A stretch of DNA of 50,501 nucleotides, taken from contig NZ_SNWH01000018.1 of the NCBI RefSeq assembly GCF_004361885.1, positions 1 to 50,501 on the forward strand, in the 5' to 3' direction. Below are positions 35,135 to 44,964 of the stretch, piece by piece. Origin of the DNA: Halomonas ventosae. GTDB taxonomy: Bacteria > Pseudomonadota > Gammaproteobacteria > Pseudomonadales > Halomonadaceae. A program made the position numbers and the translations under genes. Within the stretch, counting starts at the first letter, position 1. Each line of letters starts with the position of its first letter. The notes under the pieces are model-generated. The model saw nothing but the letters and a program-made list of their open reading frames with translations. It was not told where the DNA came from and made no database searches.

Positions 35135-35164
35135 AGTATAAGGCCTGTACAGATTACCTGTCAG
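35135..35164 (-). promoter_or_regulatory. Putative promoter of the osmF operon
   Basis: CTGACA (35164-35159) and TATACT (35140-35135) are 18 bp apart on the minus strand, with C-T flanking the -10 (CTTATACTC). Transcription would begin about 25 bases before the osmF ATG. The E. coli operon is RpoS-dependent, and this -10 is compatible with either sigma70 or RpoS. Confidence 0.5.
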
Positions 35165-35261
35165 ATGGTCCATCAACGCCGAAACGGCGCATGGCTCCTT
35201 CTGCCCGCGAATGGTTCACGCAGTGCCACCCCCTGATGGTTGGCGATCCAGCCTGGCTGCT

Positions 35262-36491
35262 TTACCCAAGACGAAGATCGCCGAGCAGGATGTCGATCAG
35301 TTGCTCCTCATGAACCGCCCTGCCCCGCGCCTCCAGGGCAGATCGCAGCTTGGGATCCCAGCGCGCCTCGCGCGGGCGTCCCGCCAAAAGCCTGCCACCG
35401 AGATCCGCATACTCCAGAAGATCCCCGACTCCCATCCGCCAGGGCCGCATGGCGAAGCGCTCAAGCAGAGCGTTGGCGATCCTGATGCCCGCCCAGTCGA
35501 AATCGCCATGATAGTGAAGCACGGCGCCGGCGGCCTCCAGCTGCTCCAGCAGGGTGAGTACGGCGGCACCCGGCTGGCCCCAGGTGACCACCAGTGGCGC
35601 ACCTGCGGCTCCCAGCCGCTCGGCGGCCTCGGCCAGCACGGCGGGATTCTCGCAGACGAAGACATCCCGCCCCGCACACGCCCACGCCGGGGGATGGCGC
35701 AGCAGTTGGCGCAGGGTCAGCCAGCTCGGCTCCGCCTGTTGGCAGTAACAGGACAGGGCCCTATCCAGAGACTGCCCGGGGCGCACGGGAAGCCGCCAGG
35801 TCAACACCGCGCTGGTGATATCACCGCCCATCAGTACGCCGGCATGGGCCCAGAGGCTGCGCTCGTCGGAATCCACCCGGGCGACCCCGCCCCGCCAGTG
35901 ACGCGCCAAGGCCCGACGCACCAGGGCGGCTACCGGCCTGCCGGCATCCAGGCCATGGGCATCGCCCAGACACTCGGCCGCCAGGGCGCTCAGGCTCAGG
36001 CCCTGAACCGGCAGGCGCTCCAGCACGCCGAGTGCTTGTTCGAGAAGCCTCTGGCCCTGGGATTCATTGCCCCTCGCCAGCCGCTTGAGCAGCCCGTTGG
36101 CCTGCAGTGCCTCCAGCCAATCGGCCACCCCGAGAAGCTCGGCCCTCCGGCGATAGCCGTCCAGCATTTCCTTCCAGCGCCGCCGTTCGGCCTCGCGCTC
36201 GGCACGCGCATCGATCAGAGGGCCATCGAGCGCTTCCAGGGCAACGCGAAGGTCGGCCGCCACGCCGGCTCTGGCCAGCGCCCGGGACAAGGCCTCCAGC
36301 TCCACGCTCAGCGACTTGCCCTGGCGGGGAGAGCGCCCGATCAGGCGCTCCACGGCGGCCCGTTCGGCGTCGCTGACCCGGCTCAGGGAGAGCCGCCCGC
36401 CACCATCACGCAACAGCTTGCGCGCCAGCTTGTGGCGCAGGCGTGCGAGTTCGTTTCCGCCCAGTAGACGCTGCAGGCGTTCAGGCTCCAT
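35262..36491 (-). CDS. jetD: Wadjet nuclease subunit JetD (TIGR02679-like, Toprim)
   Basis: This 409-residue protein has a helical N-terminal half (DUF3323-like) and a C-terminal DUF2399/Toprim-like half. Putative metal residues are E281 in VFVCENPAVL and D330/D332 in HYHGDFDWAGI, the usual Glu plus DxD layout of Toprim nucleases related to Spo11/TopoVI-A. JetD cuts the circular DNA that the SMC core has extruded. Its ATG shares a base with the jetC stop (TGATG). It is the last gene of the four-gene operon. Family assignment is from recalled signatures, not a search. Confidence 0.88.
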   Translation of the reverse strand: MEPERLQRLLGGNELARLRHKLARKLLRDGGGRLSLSRVSDAERAAVERLIGRSPRQGKSLSVELEALSRALARAGVAADLRVALEALDGPLIDARAEREAERRRWKEMLDGYRRRAELLGVADWLEALQANGLLKRLARGNESQGQRLLEQALGVLERLPVQGLSLSALAAECLGDAHGLDAGRPVAALVRRALARHWRGGVARVDSDERSLWAHAGVLMGGDITSAVLTWRLPVRPGQSLDRALSCYCQQAEPSWLTLRQLLRHPPAWACAGRDVFVCENPAVLAEAAERLGAAGAPLVVTWGQPGAAVLTLLEQLEAAGAVLHYHGDFDWAGIRIANALLERFAMRPWRMGVGDLLEYADLGGRLLAGRPREARWDPKLRSALEARGRAVHEEQLIDILLGDLRLG

Positions 36492-39400
36492 CAGAACAGG
36501 CTGTCCATGCCGCCACCTGCTATTTCATCAGCCGCCAGGGGAGCAGACTCGCGTGCCTGGGATACCGGCTCCTCGTCGCGCACCCGGCGGCGTCCATCCC
36601 ACTGCCAGCGGGTGACGTGGACCGCCTCGACCCCCTCGCGACGCACCAGCTGGGCGATGGCCAGGCCCGGCACGTCCGGGTAACAGCCCCACTCGCGTTC
36701 CGAGGTCATGATGGCGTCCAGGTCGAACTGGGCCAGCAGCCCCATGCTCTTCGCCCGGGCATCGTCATCGATGCCGGCGAAGACCTCGTCGAGCATCACC
36801 ATTCGCGGGGCAAGATAATGCGCGCTGCTGTAGTGGCTGGCCGCGGCGGCGAACAGCGGCAGGGTGATCACCAGCGCCCGCTCGCCGCCGGAGGCAGGTC
36901 CATAGGCCGGACGCCACTGGCCGTTCTGATGGCGGTCGACCACGAAGCGGTGCCAGAAGCGGTAGTCCAGGGCACGCTCGAGGATCTCCTGCAGGGCACC
37001 GCCCTCATCGCTGGCCCGGGCCTCCTCGATGCGCCGGCGCAGGAAGTCACCCACCACCTCGCGATCCTCGGGGGACCAGGCGTCCAGAGCCTGGCGGCGC
37101 AGCCGCTGGCAGACATCGGCCAGCCCCGCGGGGGCCGTCAGTCCGCCGGCGCTCTGGCCTTCACTCAGCGGCTCCCAGCGGATGCGCAGGCGCATGCCGG
37201 TGCTGGTGGGGCGACTCTCCAACTCGCGGTTCATTCTCATGACATCGCGCTCGGTAGCGGTGATGCGCTCCTGAATATGGCTGGCCACCTCGTCGATCAG
37301 GTAGTTCTCCAGCAGCTCGCGCTCCCGGGCATTGAGCAGTGCCTGACGCTGGGTGATCTCCTCGCTCAGCTGACGCCCCAGGGCATCGGGGTCCTGGCGC
37401 CGCCCCTGGAAGATGATGCGCACCAGCAGCAGGTCGTCACGCGCCTCGGCCAGGCAATCGTGGCCGCCACGCGACAGGACGTCGGTGAGCAGCTTGATAT
37501 GCTCGTGCAGCCTGCCCTGGTGGGCATGCCAGCTGTCATCGTCGGCATTCAGGTGGTGTGTGGCCTGGGCGGCGGCCCGGGCCAGACGCACGGCGGGATC
37601 CGGCGCCCAGGAGGCGGGCGGCTCGCGCTCGGCGAAGGCCTCGGGGGCGGCGACGCGCAGCAGCCCCTCGTCCACCAGGGCGCGGAAGGCGTCGATGGCC
37701 TCGAGGCGTCGCCCGTCCCACTCGGCCAGGCGTTGCTCGTCGTTGTCGACCTTCTCCTCGAAGCGCGCCACCTTGCCGAGCAGCTCGCTGTGGCGCTGCT
37801 CGAGCTCACGCTGTTCGTGGACCAGCCGCTCACGCTCCAGGCGAATCGCCTCCAGCTGGTGCTCCAGGGCCTGCACCTCGGCCCCCATGGACTCGCGCAG
37901 GGTATCCCGACGCACCGCGGCTTCCCTGGCCTGCTCGGTGGCCTCGGCGTGCTCCCACGTCGCCTGTTGTAGTGCTTCCCGGGCGGCCTCGGTCTCCTCG
38001 CTTCGCTCGCCATGGCGTCGCCGGGCCTCGTCGCTCGCCCTGACGGCCTGGAACAGCTCACCAATGGCCAGCCGATAGTCGCCCAAGGCAGACTCGACCC
38101 GCCCCAGTGCCTCACGCTCGGCGGGCAGGCACAGATCCTCGGCGGCCTGATAGAGCTCGCCGCGCAGCGCCTCCAGCGCCTCGCGGGCACTATCCAGCGC
38201 CTCCCGGGCCCGCTCCAGGCGTTCGGCCTGCAGATCCCGGGCACGGCGCGCCGCTGCCTCAGTGGCATGGGCGTCGCGCAGCAACTGGGCGGTGGGCCGC
38301 TGCCGCCACTCCTGCTCGGCTGCCGCCAGGCGCGCTGCCAGGGCCTCCAGCTCGGCGGCGATCTCGGCCCGCTGGCGGGCCAGCGCGGAGAGCTCCTCCT
38401 CGATGGCCGCCAGGCGCCGCTGTCGGGCGGCCTCCCGCGCCGCATGGCCGATATGCACCGCCGCCGGCTTGCCCCACTGGCCACGCAGCGGCCCCAGCCG
38501 CCAGTGGCCAGTCTCGCTGACCCAGGCGAAGGCCACGGAGTCGCCTATCCCGATGCTCGCCAACAGGCGCTCGACCACCTCACGGGCCACCGGCGGCTCG
38601 CCATGAAGGTCGGGACAGAGCGCGTCCGCCAGGCTGGTGCCCGGCGCCTCGGCCTCGGGCACCAGCAGGCTGTCCCAGGTCTCGGCCGCGAGCAATTGGC
38701 CGTCGGGCATCAGCCAGGCGTCCAGCAGGCCGGCGGCCTCCAGGGCCGCCTCCAGGCCGGCACGCGGCGCGTCGGCCAGCTCGGGCTTGAAGTCCACCAG
38801 TTGCCACAGCGGCGCGCCCGGCCGCCCCTCGCGCGCCGCCTCGCCCCGGGTGTAGGGCGCGGGCGGTGCGGACTCGCCACCGGCCTCCAGGCGAGCACGC
38901 TCCTCCTCGAGTTCGTGGCGCACCGCCTCGATCTCCTCGCCTGACTGCTGCAGGGTGAGACGCTGTCGGCCCAGGCGTTCGCGCAGCGTATCCCGCGCCT
39001 TGGAGAGCCCCGCCTCGGCGGGATCAGCGTCGCCCAGGTGAGCGCACCAGCCCTCGAGCTCGGCCAGCAGCGCCTCCGTGTCCTCCGGTGCCAGCTCGGT
39101 CAGCCGTTCCAGGTGACGGCGCCAGGCCGACTGCAGCGACTCGGCCACCCCGGCCCGGGCCTCGGCGGCCTCCTGCAGATCGTCCTCGCGGTTGGCCAGG
39201 GTCTCCTCTTCGCGACGCGCCTCATGCTCGGCCTGGTGAAAGCGCCGCTCGGCCTGTTCCACCTCCGCGAGACGCCCCTGCAGGTGCTGGACGCCTGCCA
39301 GACGACGACGCTGCAGCTCACGCAGCGCCTGCTGCAGCGCCTCGCTATCGACAGCAGTGTGCGCCTCGAGCTCGCCGGCATGCCGCTGGTGCTCGGCGGC

Positions 39401-40609
39401 AAGCCCGGCGGCCCCGGCCACCTCGGCACTCTCAGCACACCGCTGGCGCAGGGTCTCGGCGGATTCTTGCTGCGCCTGCTCGGCCTCCTGCAGACGAGCC
39501 TCGGCCCGCTCGCGGTCGCGGCGCGCCCTTTCCCACAGCGTCGCCTGCTTCTCGGCGTGCTGGGCGCGCTGACGGGCCTGCTCGTCGGCATTGGCAAGCG
39601 CCTCGGCGGAGCGCATGGCCTCGCTGGCCTCCAGGGTCCGCTGCCGTGCCGCGAGGTCCCGCAGCGTGCCCTCCTGGGCCTGCCGGGCCTCGGCCAGGGT
39701 ATCGCGTTCGGCCTCGGCGGCGTGAAGTTCCTGGCGATCCTTGCCCAGCTGCACGCGATTGCGCTCATGCTCGGCGTGGGCGCCGGTCAGGGTATCGGCG
39801 CGGCGACGCACGGCGATGCCGGCATAGTGGCGATAGTGCCCCAGGAAGGCCTCCACGGCGCGGGCGGTCTCCTTCAGGCCCTGAATCTCCTCGCGATAGG
39901 CGTCCAGGCTGCGGTAGGCCTCGGCGACCTCGCCGATCAGGCCGCGACCCAGCGGCGGCAGGGCATCGCTGAGCGCCAGGGAGAGGCGGTTGGGATCGGG
40001 CTTCTTGGCCAGCTGCGGTTGGCGCAGCTGCAGCAGCAGGTCGAGCAGGGCACCGTAGCGCTGCTCACCCAGGTGGAACAGCGCCTCGTCGATGGCACGC
40101 CGATAGTCGGCGGCGCGATCGAAGAGCTGTCCCTCGCTGTCCAGCGCCTGGATCAGCCGGTCGCGGCTGAGGCTACGTCCATTCTCGATCAGGAAGAGGT
40201 CACGCCCGACGCGCTGCGGGGTGGTGAAGAACCAGGAACGCACGGGGCGCCCTGCCACCGCCTTGAGGCCGCAGCCCACCGTGAAGGTCTCGGACCCCGC
40301 CTCGCCCTGGCGGCCGAACTCCAGCCAGGTGTAGCCCAGCCGCTCCTGGTACTCGCCCACCAGCAGGTTCCACTCCATGCGCTTGGCGCTGTCGCCGTCG
40401 GGTTCCACCCGGGAGGGGATCAGCTGGCCATCGAGCAGGAACGGCAGGGTCAGTGCCATCACCTTGGACTTGCCGGTGCCGTTGTTACCGCGCAGCAGCA
40501 GGCGGCCATCGTGGAAATGGAAGGTCTCCTCGTCGTAGTAGAAGATCTCCACCAGGCCACAGCGCAGGGGCTGCCAGCGCTGGCTGCGCGGTTCGGGAAG
40601 CTCACTCAT
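36491..40609 (-). CDS. jetC: Wadjet SMC-like ATPase JetC (TIGR02680-like)
   Basis: This 1372-residue SMC/SbcC-type ATPase has Walker A GNNGTGKSK (about 41-49) and then very long Glu/Ala/Arg-rich coiled-coil arms with a central hinge (around 590-740). The C-terminal head carries signature ASGGERALVITLPLF (about 1239) and Walker B RMVMLDEVFAGID (about 1269-1281). Wadjet complexes extrude DNA loops with this motor until a small circle is recognised. Its start overlaps jetB in ATGA (40606-40609). All catalytic motifs are intact, so the motor should be active. Confidence 0.92.
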   Translation of the reverse strand: MSELPEPRSQRWQPLRCGLVEIFYYDEETFHFHDGRLLLRGNNGTGKSKVMALTLPFLLDGQLIPSRVEPDGDSAKRMEWNLLVGEYQERLGYTWLEFGRQGEAGSETFTVGCGLKAVAGRPVRSWFFTTPQRVGRDLFLIENGRSLSRDRLIQALDSEGQLFDRAADYRRAIDEALFHLGEQRYGALLDLLLQLRQPQLAKKPDPNRLSLALSDALPPLGRGLIGEVAEAYRSLDAYREEIQGLKETARAVEAFLGHYRHYAGIAVRRRADTLTGAHAEHERNRVQLGKDRQELHAAEAERDTLAEARQAQEGTLRDLAARQRTLEASEAMRSAEALANADEQARQRAQHAEKQATLWERARRDRERAEARLQEAEQAQQESAETLRQRCAESAEVAGAAGLAAEHQRHAGELEAHTAVDSEALQQALRELQRRRLAGVQHLQGRLAEVEQAERRFHQAEHEARREEETLANREDDLQEAAEARAGVAESLQSAWRRHLERLTELAPEDTEALLAELEGWCAHLGDADPAEAGLSKARDTLRERLGRQRLTLQQSGEEIEAVRHELEEERARLEAGGESAPPAPYTRGEAAREGRPGAPLWQLVDFKPELADAPRAGLEAALEAAGLLDAWLMPDGQLLAAETWDSLLVPEAEAPGTSLADALCPDLHGEPPVAREVVERLLASIGIGDSVAFAWVSETGHWRLGPLRGQWGKPAAVHIGHAAREAARQRRLAAIEEELSALARQRAEIAAELEALAARLAAAEQEWRQRPTAQLLRDAHATEAAARRARDLQAERLERAREALDSAREALEALRGELYQAAEDLCLPAEREALGRVESALGDYRLAIGELFQAVRASDEARRRHGERSEETEAAREALQQATWEHAEATEQAREAAVRRDTLRESMGAEVQALEHQLEAIRLERERLVHEQRELEQRHSELLGKVARFEEKVDNDEQRLAEWDGRRLEAIDAFRALVDEGLLRVAAPEAFAEREPPASWAPDPAVRLARAAAQATHHLNADDDSWHAHQGRLHEHIKLLTDVLSRGGHDCLAEARDDLLLVRIIFQGRRQDPDALGRQLSEEITQRQALLNARERELLENYLIDEVASHIQERITATERDVMRMNRELESRPTSTGMRLRIRWEPLSEGQSAGGLTAPAGLADVCQRLRRQALDAWSPEDREVVGDFLRRRIEEARASDEGGALQEILERALDYRFWHRFVVDRHQNGQWRPAYGPASGGERALVITLPLFAAAASHYSSAHYLAPRMVMLDEVFAGIDDDARAKSMGLLAQFDLDAIMTSEREWGCYPDVPGLAIAQLVRREGVEAVHVTRWQWDGRRRVRDEEPVSQARESAPLAADEIAGGGMDSLF

Positions 40610-41892
40610 CGCTCAAGGGGTCCGCCAGGTCGGGTTGTCGGGTCGGGTTGTCGCATCGTTTGCCCGGAAAGTTGCTCGCCATCGTCGTCGGGCCTGGCCG
40701 CCGGCTGGACGCGGAAGCGCCCCAGGGCCGGCAGGGGCAGGATACGCTCCCCTTGGCGTGTCACCAGGCGCAGCGACGCCAGGCGCACCAGGGTCTGTCG
40801 GCATAGGCCATGCGCGGCGCCCGGCTCGCAGGCCGACTTGCGCCAGTAGCGGCGATAGTCCTGCTGCCAGCCCCGAATCCAGGCTTCCGCCTCGTCCAGG
40901 CTGACGCCATCGGGACCTACCGCGGCCAGCCGTTCGGCCATCAGCAGCGCCAGGTGCCCCTCGGTGCCTTCCGCCGGGATCTTCTCGTCGGTCAGCTCGC
41001 CGTCGGGATCGACCAGTGCCACCCCTTCGGCCCGCGCCTCGGGCACCAGGCCGGTGGCCTGTTGGAGGCGTCGCAGCATGACGCCGCGCTGGTTGGTCAG
41101 ATAGGCCGCCTCGTCCTCGTCGAGCTCCTGCCAGTAGACCACGGGGTCATCCAGCAGGCGGCGCGCCAGTCGGTGGCGCAGCTCACGATTGCGACCCTCC
41201 GGGGTGTCGGGCACGAAGGTCTCGGCCAGGGCGTGCAGTCGCGCCTCCAGGTCGAGCTCGCCATCGGCGCCGTTCAGGGCCACCAGCGAAGGCCCCCGCG
41301 CGGTGACCAGCAGGGCCGACAGCACGCGCCGGTCGACGTCATAGAGGACGTCGCCCTCCAGGCCGCGGCGCAGGAACTGCTCTTCATCGCCGGCCACCCG
41401 CACCAGCACGCCCAGTTCCATCAGCAGACGCACCACGACCACGAGATCGCGGCGCGCCTCCTGATGATCCAGGGTGAAGGCCAGGCCGCGTTCGGCGAGT
41501 GCCGGGTCGCTCACCGCCTGGCCCAACCCCTCCCCCAACCGGCCCAGGGTGATCTGGGCATCACCACGCTCGAGGTCGGCCAGCAGCAGGCAGAACAGCG
41601 CATAGCGGCGGCGGTTGAAGGTCTTGCGCTGGGTGCCGCGACCGACCCGGGCCGGACGGGTGGCATCGCGCCTGTCGGCGGGACGCTTGTGCAGGCGCAC
41701 GAAGTCGCGCTCGCTCTGCAGGTGCCAGCCGGTCTCGCGGGCCAGCCAGTCGCGCAGCGCTGCAGCATGGCGGCGCACCAGGGGGAAGGCCGCGTCGTCG
41801 GCACGAATCAGCGGCCTGGCCAGCAGCGCCCGCAGGGCACGGCGCTGCTCCTCCAGGCGCTGGCGCTCCAGGGTATCGCTCAGCTCGATCAT
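40606..41892 (-). CDS. jetB: Wadjet kite-like subunit JetB (TIGR02678-like, DUF2398)
   Basis: This 428-residue soluble protein consists of winged-helix-like segments (ALLARPLIRADDAAFPLVRR, RRRYALFCLLLADLERGDAQ, LVVVVRLLMELGVLVRV, DVDRRVLSALLV). It matches the recalled pattern of the DUF2398/TIGR02678 family that always accompanies TIGR02680 SMC proteins. In Wadjet, JetB is the MukE/kite-like partner bound to JetA and the SMC neck. Its ATG overlaps the jetA stop by 4 bases (41889-41892). No catalytic residues are expected. Confidence 0.88.
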   Translation of the reverse strand: MIELSDTLERQRLEEQRRALRALLARPLIRADDAAFPLVRRHAAALRDWLARETGWHLQSERDFVRLHKRPADRRDATRPARVGRGTQRKTFNRRRYALFCLLLADLERGDAQITLGRLGEGLGQAVSDPALAERGLAFTLDHQEARRDLVVVVRLLMELGVLVRVAGDEEQFLRRGLEGDVLYDVDRRVLSALLVTARGPSLVALNGADGELDLEARLHALAETFVPDTPEGRNRELRHRLARRLLDDPVVYWQELDEDEAAYLTNQRGVMLRRLQQATGLVPEARAEGVALVDPDGELTDEKIPAEGTEGHLALLMAERLAAVGPDGVSLDEAEAWIRGWQQDYRRYWRKSACEPGAAHGLCRQTLVRLASLRLVTRQGERILPLPALGRFRVQPAARPDDDGEQLSGQTMRQPDPTTRPGGPLER

Positions 41893-43451
41893 GCGCTCTC
41901 CTCAAGGTCCAGGATCTCGAGGCGATAGTCACGGCCACTCAGGGCGCCGGCGGTGGTACGGATGGTGGCCGAGGTCTCCGACCCCAGCGGGCTCAAGGTG
42001 ATGCGCAGGCCGCCATCCGCGGTCGTGGTGGTGACCGGGGCGTCATCGCCCTGGCTGGCCGCCAGGGCATCTCCCAGCAGGTTGAGCAGCAGGCGAAAGG
42101 CGCCATCATCCAGCTCGCCTCGCTCACACAGCTCGGAGAGCCGCTTAGCGCCTCGCTCCACCAGCTGCCGCCGCGCGGATCGGGCGGAACTGGCCTCCTC
42201 GGCCAGCTGGCGGGCGAGCAGTTCGCGCTCCCGCGCCCGACTACGTAACTTGGGCGGGGGGCCGGCTTTCTGATAGCTGCCGGTGGCGCGCAGGCGGGGC
42301 TGCACCTGCATGCCGGGTGCCTCGGCCCAGGGGGTGCTGGCCGGCACCGGCTCCTGCTGCCATCGCTCGCTGGTCTCGGCATCGATGACCAGATGACGCG
42401 CCGGGGTCAAGCCGAAGGCGGTGCGCCACAGGCGGTGGGCCTCGCCGTCATCCTCACACTCGAGAAACCAGCGCGCCAAAGTGCGAAAATCCGCCGAGCG
42501 ATCGCTGCGCGCCATGCGCCGCTCGTTAAGTCGAGCGACCATCTCCAGCAGCTGGGTCACGGCACGCCGGGCACTGCTGCGCAGCAGCCTAGCCTGAGCC
42601 TGGCGCCCGGGTTGATCGAGGAACCAGGCGCGCAGCCCCTCCCAGTGGCCGTGCCAGCGCCGCCAGGCCTCGGCAAAGTCACGCTCGCGCTGCTCGCCGT
42701 CATCCAGCGATTCGCCGGGCGCCAGATCGGCCAGTTCCCGTTCGGCCGCCTGGCGCAGCAGCCGGTCCACCGGCGCCTCGCGGCGCTCTCGGTCGCCATC
42801 ACCGTCGCCGCTCAGGGTGCGGATCAGCTCGGCGATCTCGCCGGACGCGGTGGTCAAATCGCCAAGGAAGCGCTCGATATAGCCGATCACTCGCTCCTTG
42901 TAAAGCAGGAAGGCATCGGCATCGCTGTCCTGGCTCTCCAGGGAGCGGTTCAGGCCGGTCATGAAGGCGCGAGCATTCTCGGCCAGATCGGTAAAGACAC
43001 CGGCCAGGTCGCGCAGCAGCAGCTGGCTCTGGGTGGCATCCGGCGCCTCGCTCTGGGCTAGCGTCAGCAGCGCCCGCAGCCGGGCACGGATATCCTCTAG
43101 CGCCACCCTCTGCAGGGCGCCGCGCCGGCCCAGCTCCTGATCATAGGTGGCAAGCGCCGCCTCCACCGCCTCGCCGTGGCGGGTGATCTGGTAGACATAG
43201 AGGGCGCGGTAGTAGTCCTCGACACTGGTGACCCGGGCGTTGTCGCGCTCGGCATCCAGGTTGCCCCAGATGACCAGCTGCGTCAGCGCCGCCTGTACCG
43301 TCGCCAATTCCGGCTCGTTGATCTGCTGCTGGACATCCTCCGGACGCAGATGCACCAGGAAGTGTGACTTGGCCTCGACGAAGGTGTGCATCACCTCACG
43401 ATAGAGGTCGGCCTTCTCGGCAGTGACGTAACTGAAGGGGGTGTAGTCCAA
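41889..43451 (-). CDS. jetA: Wadjet kleisin-like subunit JetA (TIGR02677-like, DUF2397)
   Basis: This 520-residue protein opens YTPFSYVTAEKADLYREVMH, then VEAKSHFLVHLRPEDVQQQI, with a long helical middle (about 90-330) and a C-terminal winged-helix-like part. This fits DUF2397/TIGR02677, the MukF/kleisin-like scaffold of this Wadjet type. The start is TTG 43451, with GGGAG 5 bases ahead. No in-frame ATG lies near it. It is the first gene of jetABCD, 83 bp after the cysS stop and just beyond a hairpin terminator. No strong promoter is visible. Confidence 0.87.
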   Translation of the reverse strand: MDYTPFSYVTAEKADLYREVMHTFVEAKSHFLVHLRPEDVQQQINEPELATVQAALTQLVIWGNLDAERDNARVTSVEDYYRALYVYQITRHGEAVEAALATYDQELGRRGALQRVALEDIRARLRALLTLAQSEAPDATQSQLLLRDLAGVFTDLAENARAFMTGLNRSLESQDSDADAFLLYKERVIGYIERFLGDLTTASGEIAELIRTLSGDGDGDRERREAPVDRLLRQAAERELADLAPGESLDDGEQRERDFAEAWRRWHGHWEGLRAWFLDQPGRQAQARLLRSSARRAVTQLLEMVARLNERRMARSDRSADFRTLARWFLECEDDGEAHRLWRTAFGLTPARHLVIDAETSERWQQEPVPASTPWAEAPGMQVQPRLRATGSYQKAGPPPKLRSRARERELLARQLAEEASSARSARRQLVERGAKRLSELCERGELDDGAFRLLLNLLGDALAASQGDDAPVTTTTADGGLRITLSPLGSETSATIRTTAGALSGRDYRLEILDLEESA

Positions 43452-43479
43452 GATGTCTCCCGGTTACTCGGTTGGCGAA

Positions 43480-43512
43480 ACGCCCGACACACCTGCTTGG
43501 TGAGTCGGGCGT
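43480..43512 (-). terminator. Hairpin after cysS, before jetA
   Basis: ACGCCCGAC and GTCGGGCGT (43480-43488 and 43504-43512) form a perfect stem. It extends inward through CACC/GGTG after one mismatch and closes on a 5-base loop. Only three T residues follow on the minus strand, so termination of cysS is probably partial and may let some transcripts reach jetABCD. Confidence 0.55.
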
Positions 43513-43534
43513 CTTCCAACGTCAAACTTATGAC

Positions 43535-44950
43535 TCACCGCTCATGTTCGGGCTTTTCGAACACCCAACTCGTGCCCTCGCGGGAATCCTTGAGGAGGAT
43601 GCCCTGCGCGGCGAGCTCATCACGGATGGCGTCGGCGGTGGCAAAGTCCCGGGCCTGCTTGGCCGCAGCGCGCGCGTCGATCCTGGCCTGAATCTCGCCT
43701 TCCGGGAGCGGCAGGTCGTCGGCCCCGCCCTTGAGAAAAGTGGCAGGGTCCTGTCCCAGCAGCCCCAGGATGCCGCCCAGACGTCGCAGTTCACGGGCCA
43801 GCGCCGGCGCCTCGCCGGGGGCTTCCTGCTTGGCTCGGTTCAGTTCACGAGCCAGCTCGAAGAGTACCGACAGCGCTTCAGGGGTATTGAAATCGTCGTC
43901 CATGGCCGCCGTGAAACGCGCAGCGAAGCGGGAATCCAGCCCCATGACGGTGCTATCGACCGCTTCGTCGAGGCCCCATCCTTCCAGGGCCGTGTAGAAG
44001 CGTTCCAGCGCCTTGCGGGCATCAAGCAGCGACGCCGGTGCATAGTTGATCGGGCTGCGGTAGTGGCTGGCCACCAGCAAATAGCGCACCACCTCCGGAT
44101 CGTGGTGTGCCAATACCTCGCGAATGGTGAAGAAATTGCCCAGCGACTTGGACATCTTCTCATGATTCACCCGCACCGCCCCGGCGTGCATCCAGGTATT
44201 GACGTAGGCCTGGCCGGTGGCCGCCTCGCTCTGGGCGATCTCGTTCTCGTGGTGGGGGAACATCAGGTCCGGCCCGCCGCCATGGATATCGAAGGTCTCG
44301 CCCAGGCAACAGGTGGACATCGCCGAGCACTCGATGTGCCAGCCGGGCCGCCCCTCGCCCCACGGCGAGGGCCAGCTGGCCTCGCCGGGCTTGACCGCCT
44401 TCCACAGCACGAAGTCCAGCGGGTCCTCCTTGTGCTCGTCCACATCGATGCGGGCGCCGGCGCGCATCTCGTCGGGGTCGCGGTTGCTGAGCTTGCCGTA
44501 GCCAGCGAAGCGGCGCACCCGGTAGTAGACGTCGCCGTTGTCGGCGGCGTAGGCGTAGCCCTTGGTGATCAGCGTCTCGATCATGGCGAGGATCTCGTCG
44601 ATATGTCGAGTCGCGCGCGGCTCGTGATCCGGGGGTAGCACCCCCAGACGCGCCTCGTCCTCGTGCATGGCCGCGATCATGCGCTCGGTGAGGGCAGCGA
44701 TCGACTCGCCGTTCTCCTCGGCGCGCCGGAGGATTTTGTCGTCGATGTCGGTGATGTTGCGCACGTAGGTGACGTTATAACCCTGGGCCCGCAGGTAGCG
44801 GGTGATGACGTCGAAGGCCACCATCACCCGGGCGTGGCCCAGGTGGCAGAAGTCGTAGACGGTCATGCCGCAGACGTACATGCGCACGCGGCCCGGCTCG
44901 ATGGGGGTAAAGGGCTCCTTACGACGGGTCAAGGTGTTGTAGATCTGCAT
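43535..44950 (-). CDS. cysS: Cysteinyl-tRNA synthetase
   Basis: This 471-residue class I synthetase has the zinc-binding [10 protein letters not shown], the HIGH-type motif [48 protein letters not shown] and the KMSKS motif [11 protein letters not shown]. It charges tRNA-Cys. The ATG at 44950 was chosen, with AGGTGAG 7 bases upstream. A GTG at 44968 overlaps glnS and would add six residues. It lies 14 bp after glnS and is co-directional with it. Confidence 0.96.
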   Translation of the reverse strand: MQIYNTLTRRKEPFTPIEPGRVRMYVCGMTVYDFCHLGHARVMVAFDVITRYLRAQGYNVTYVRNITDIDDKILRRAEENGESIAALTERMIAAMHEDEARLGVLPPDHEPRATRHIDEILAMIETLITKGYAYAADNGDVYYRVRRFAGYGKLSNRDPDEMRAGARIDVDEHKEDPLDFVLWKAVKPGEASWPSPWGEGRPGWHIECSAMSTCCLGETFDIHGGGPDLMFPHHENEIAQSEAATGQAYVNTWMHAGAVRVNHEKMSKSLGNFFTIREVLAHHDPEVVRYLLVASHYRSPINYAPASLLDARKALERFYTALEGWGLDEAVDSTVMGLDSRFAARFTAAMDDDFNTPEALSVLFELARELNRAKQEAPGEAPALARELRRLGGILGLLGQDPATFLKGGADDLPLPEGEIQARIDARAAAKQARDFATADAIRDELAAQGILLKDSREGTSWVFEKPEHER

Positions 44951-44964
44951 GTCGGTGCTCACCT

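Noticed and set aside
36443..37972. 509-codon plus-strand frame over jetC
   Set aside because: Complement of the SMC coding strand. The coiled-coil repeats create long open antisense frames.
39038..40849. 603-codon open frame on the plus strand opposite jetC and jetB
   Set aside because: Leu/Gln/Gly-rich text typical of the antisense of GC-rich coding DNA. It lies wholly over genes with intact catalytic motifs and has no ribosome-binding site.
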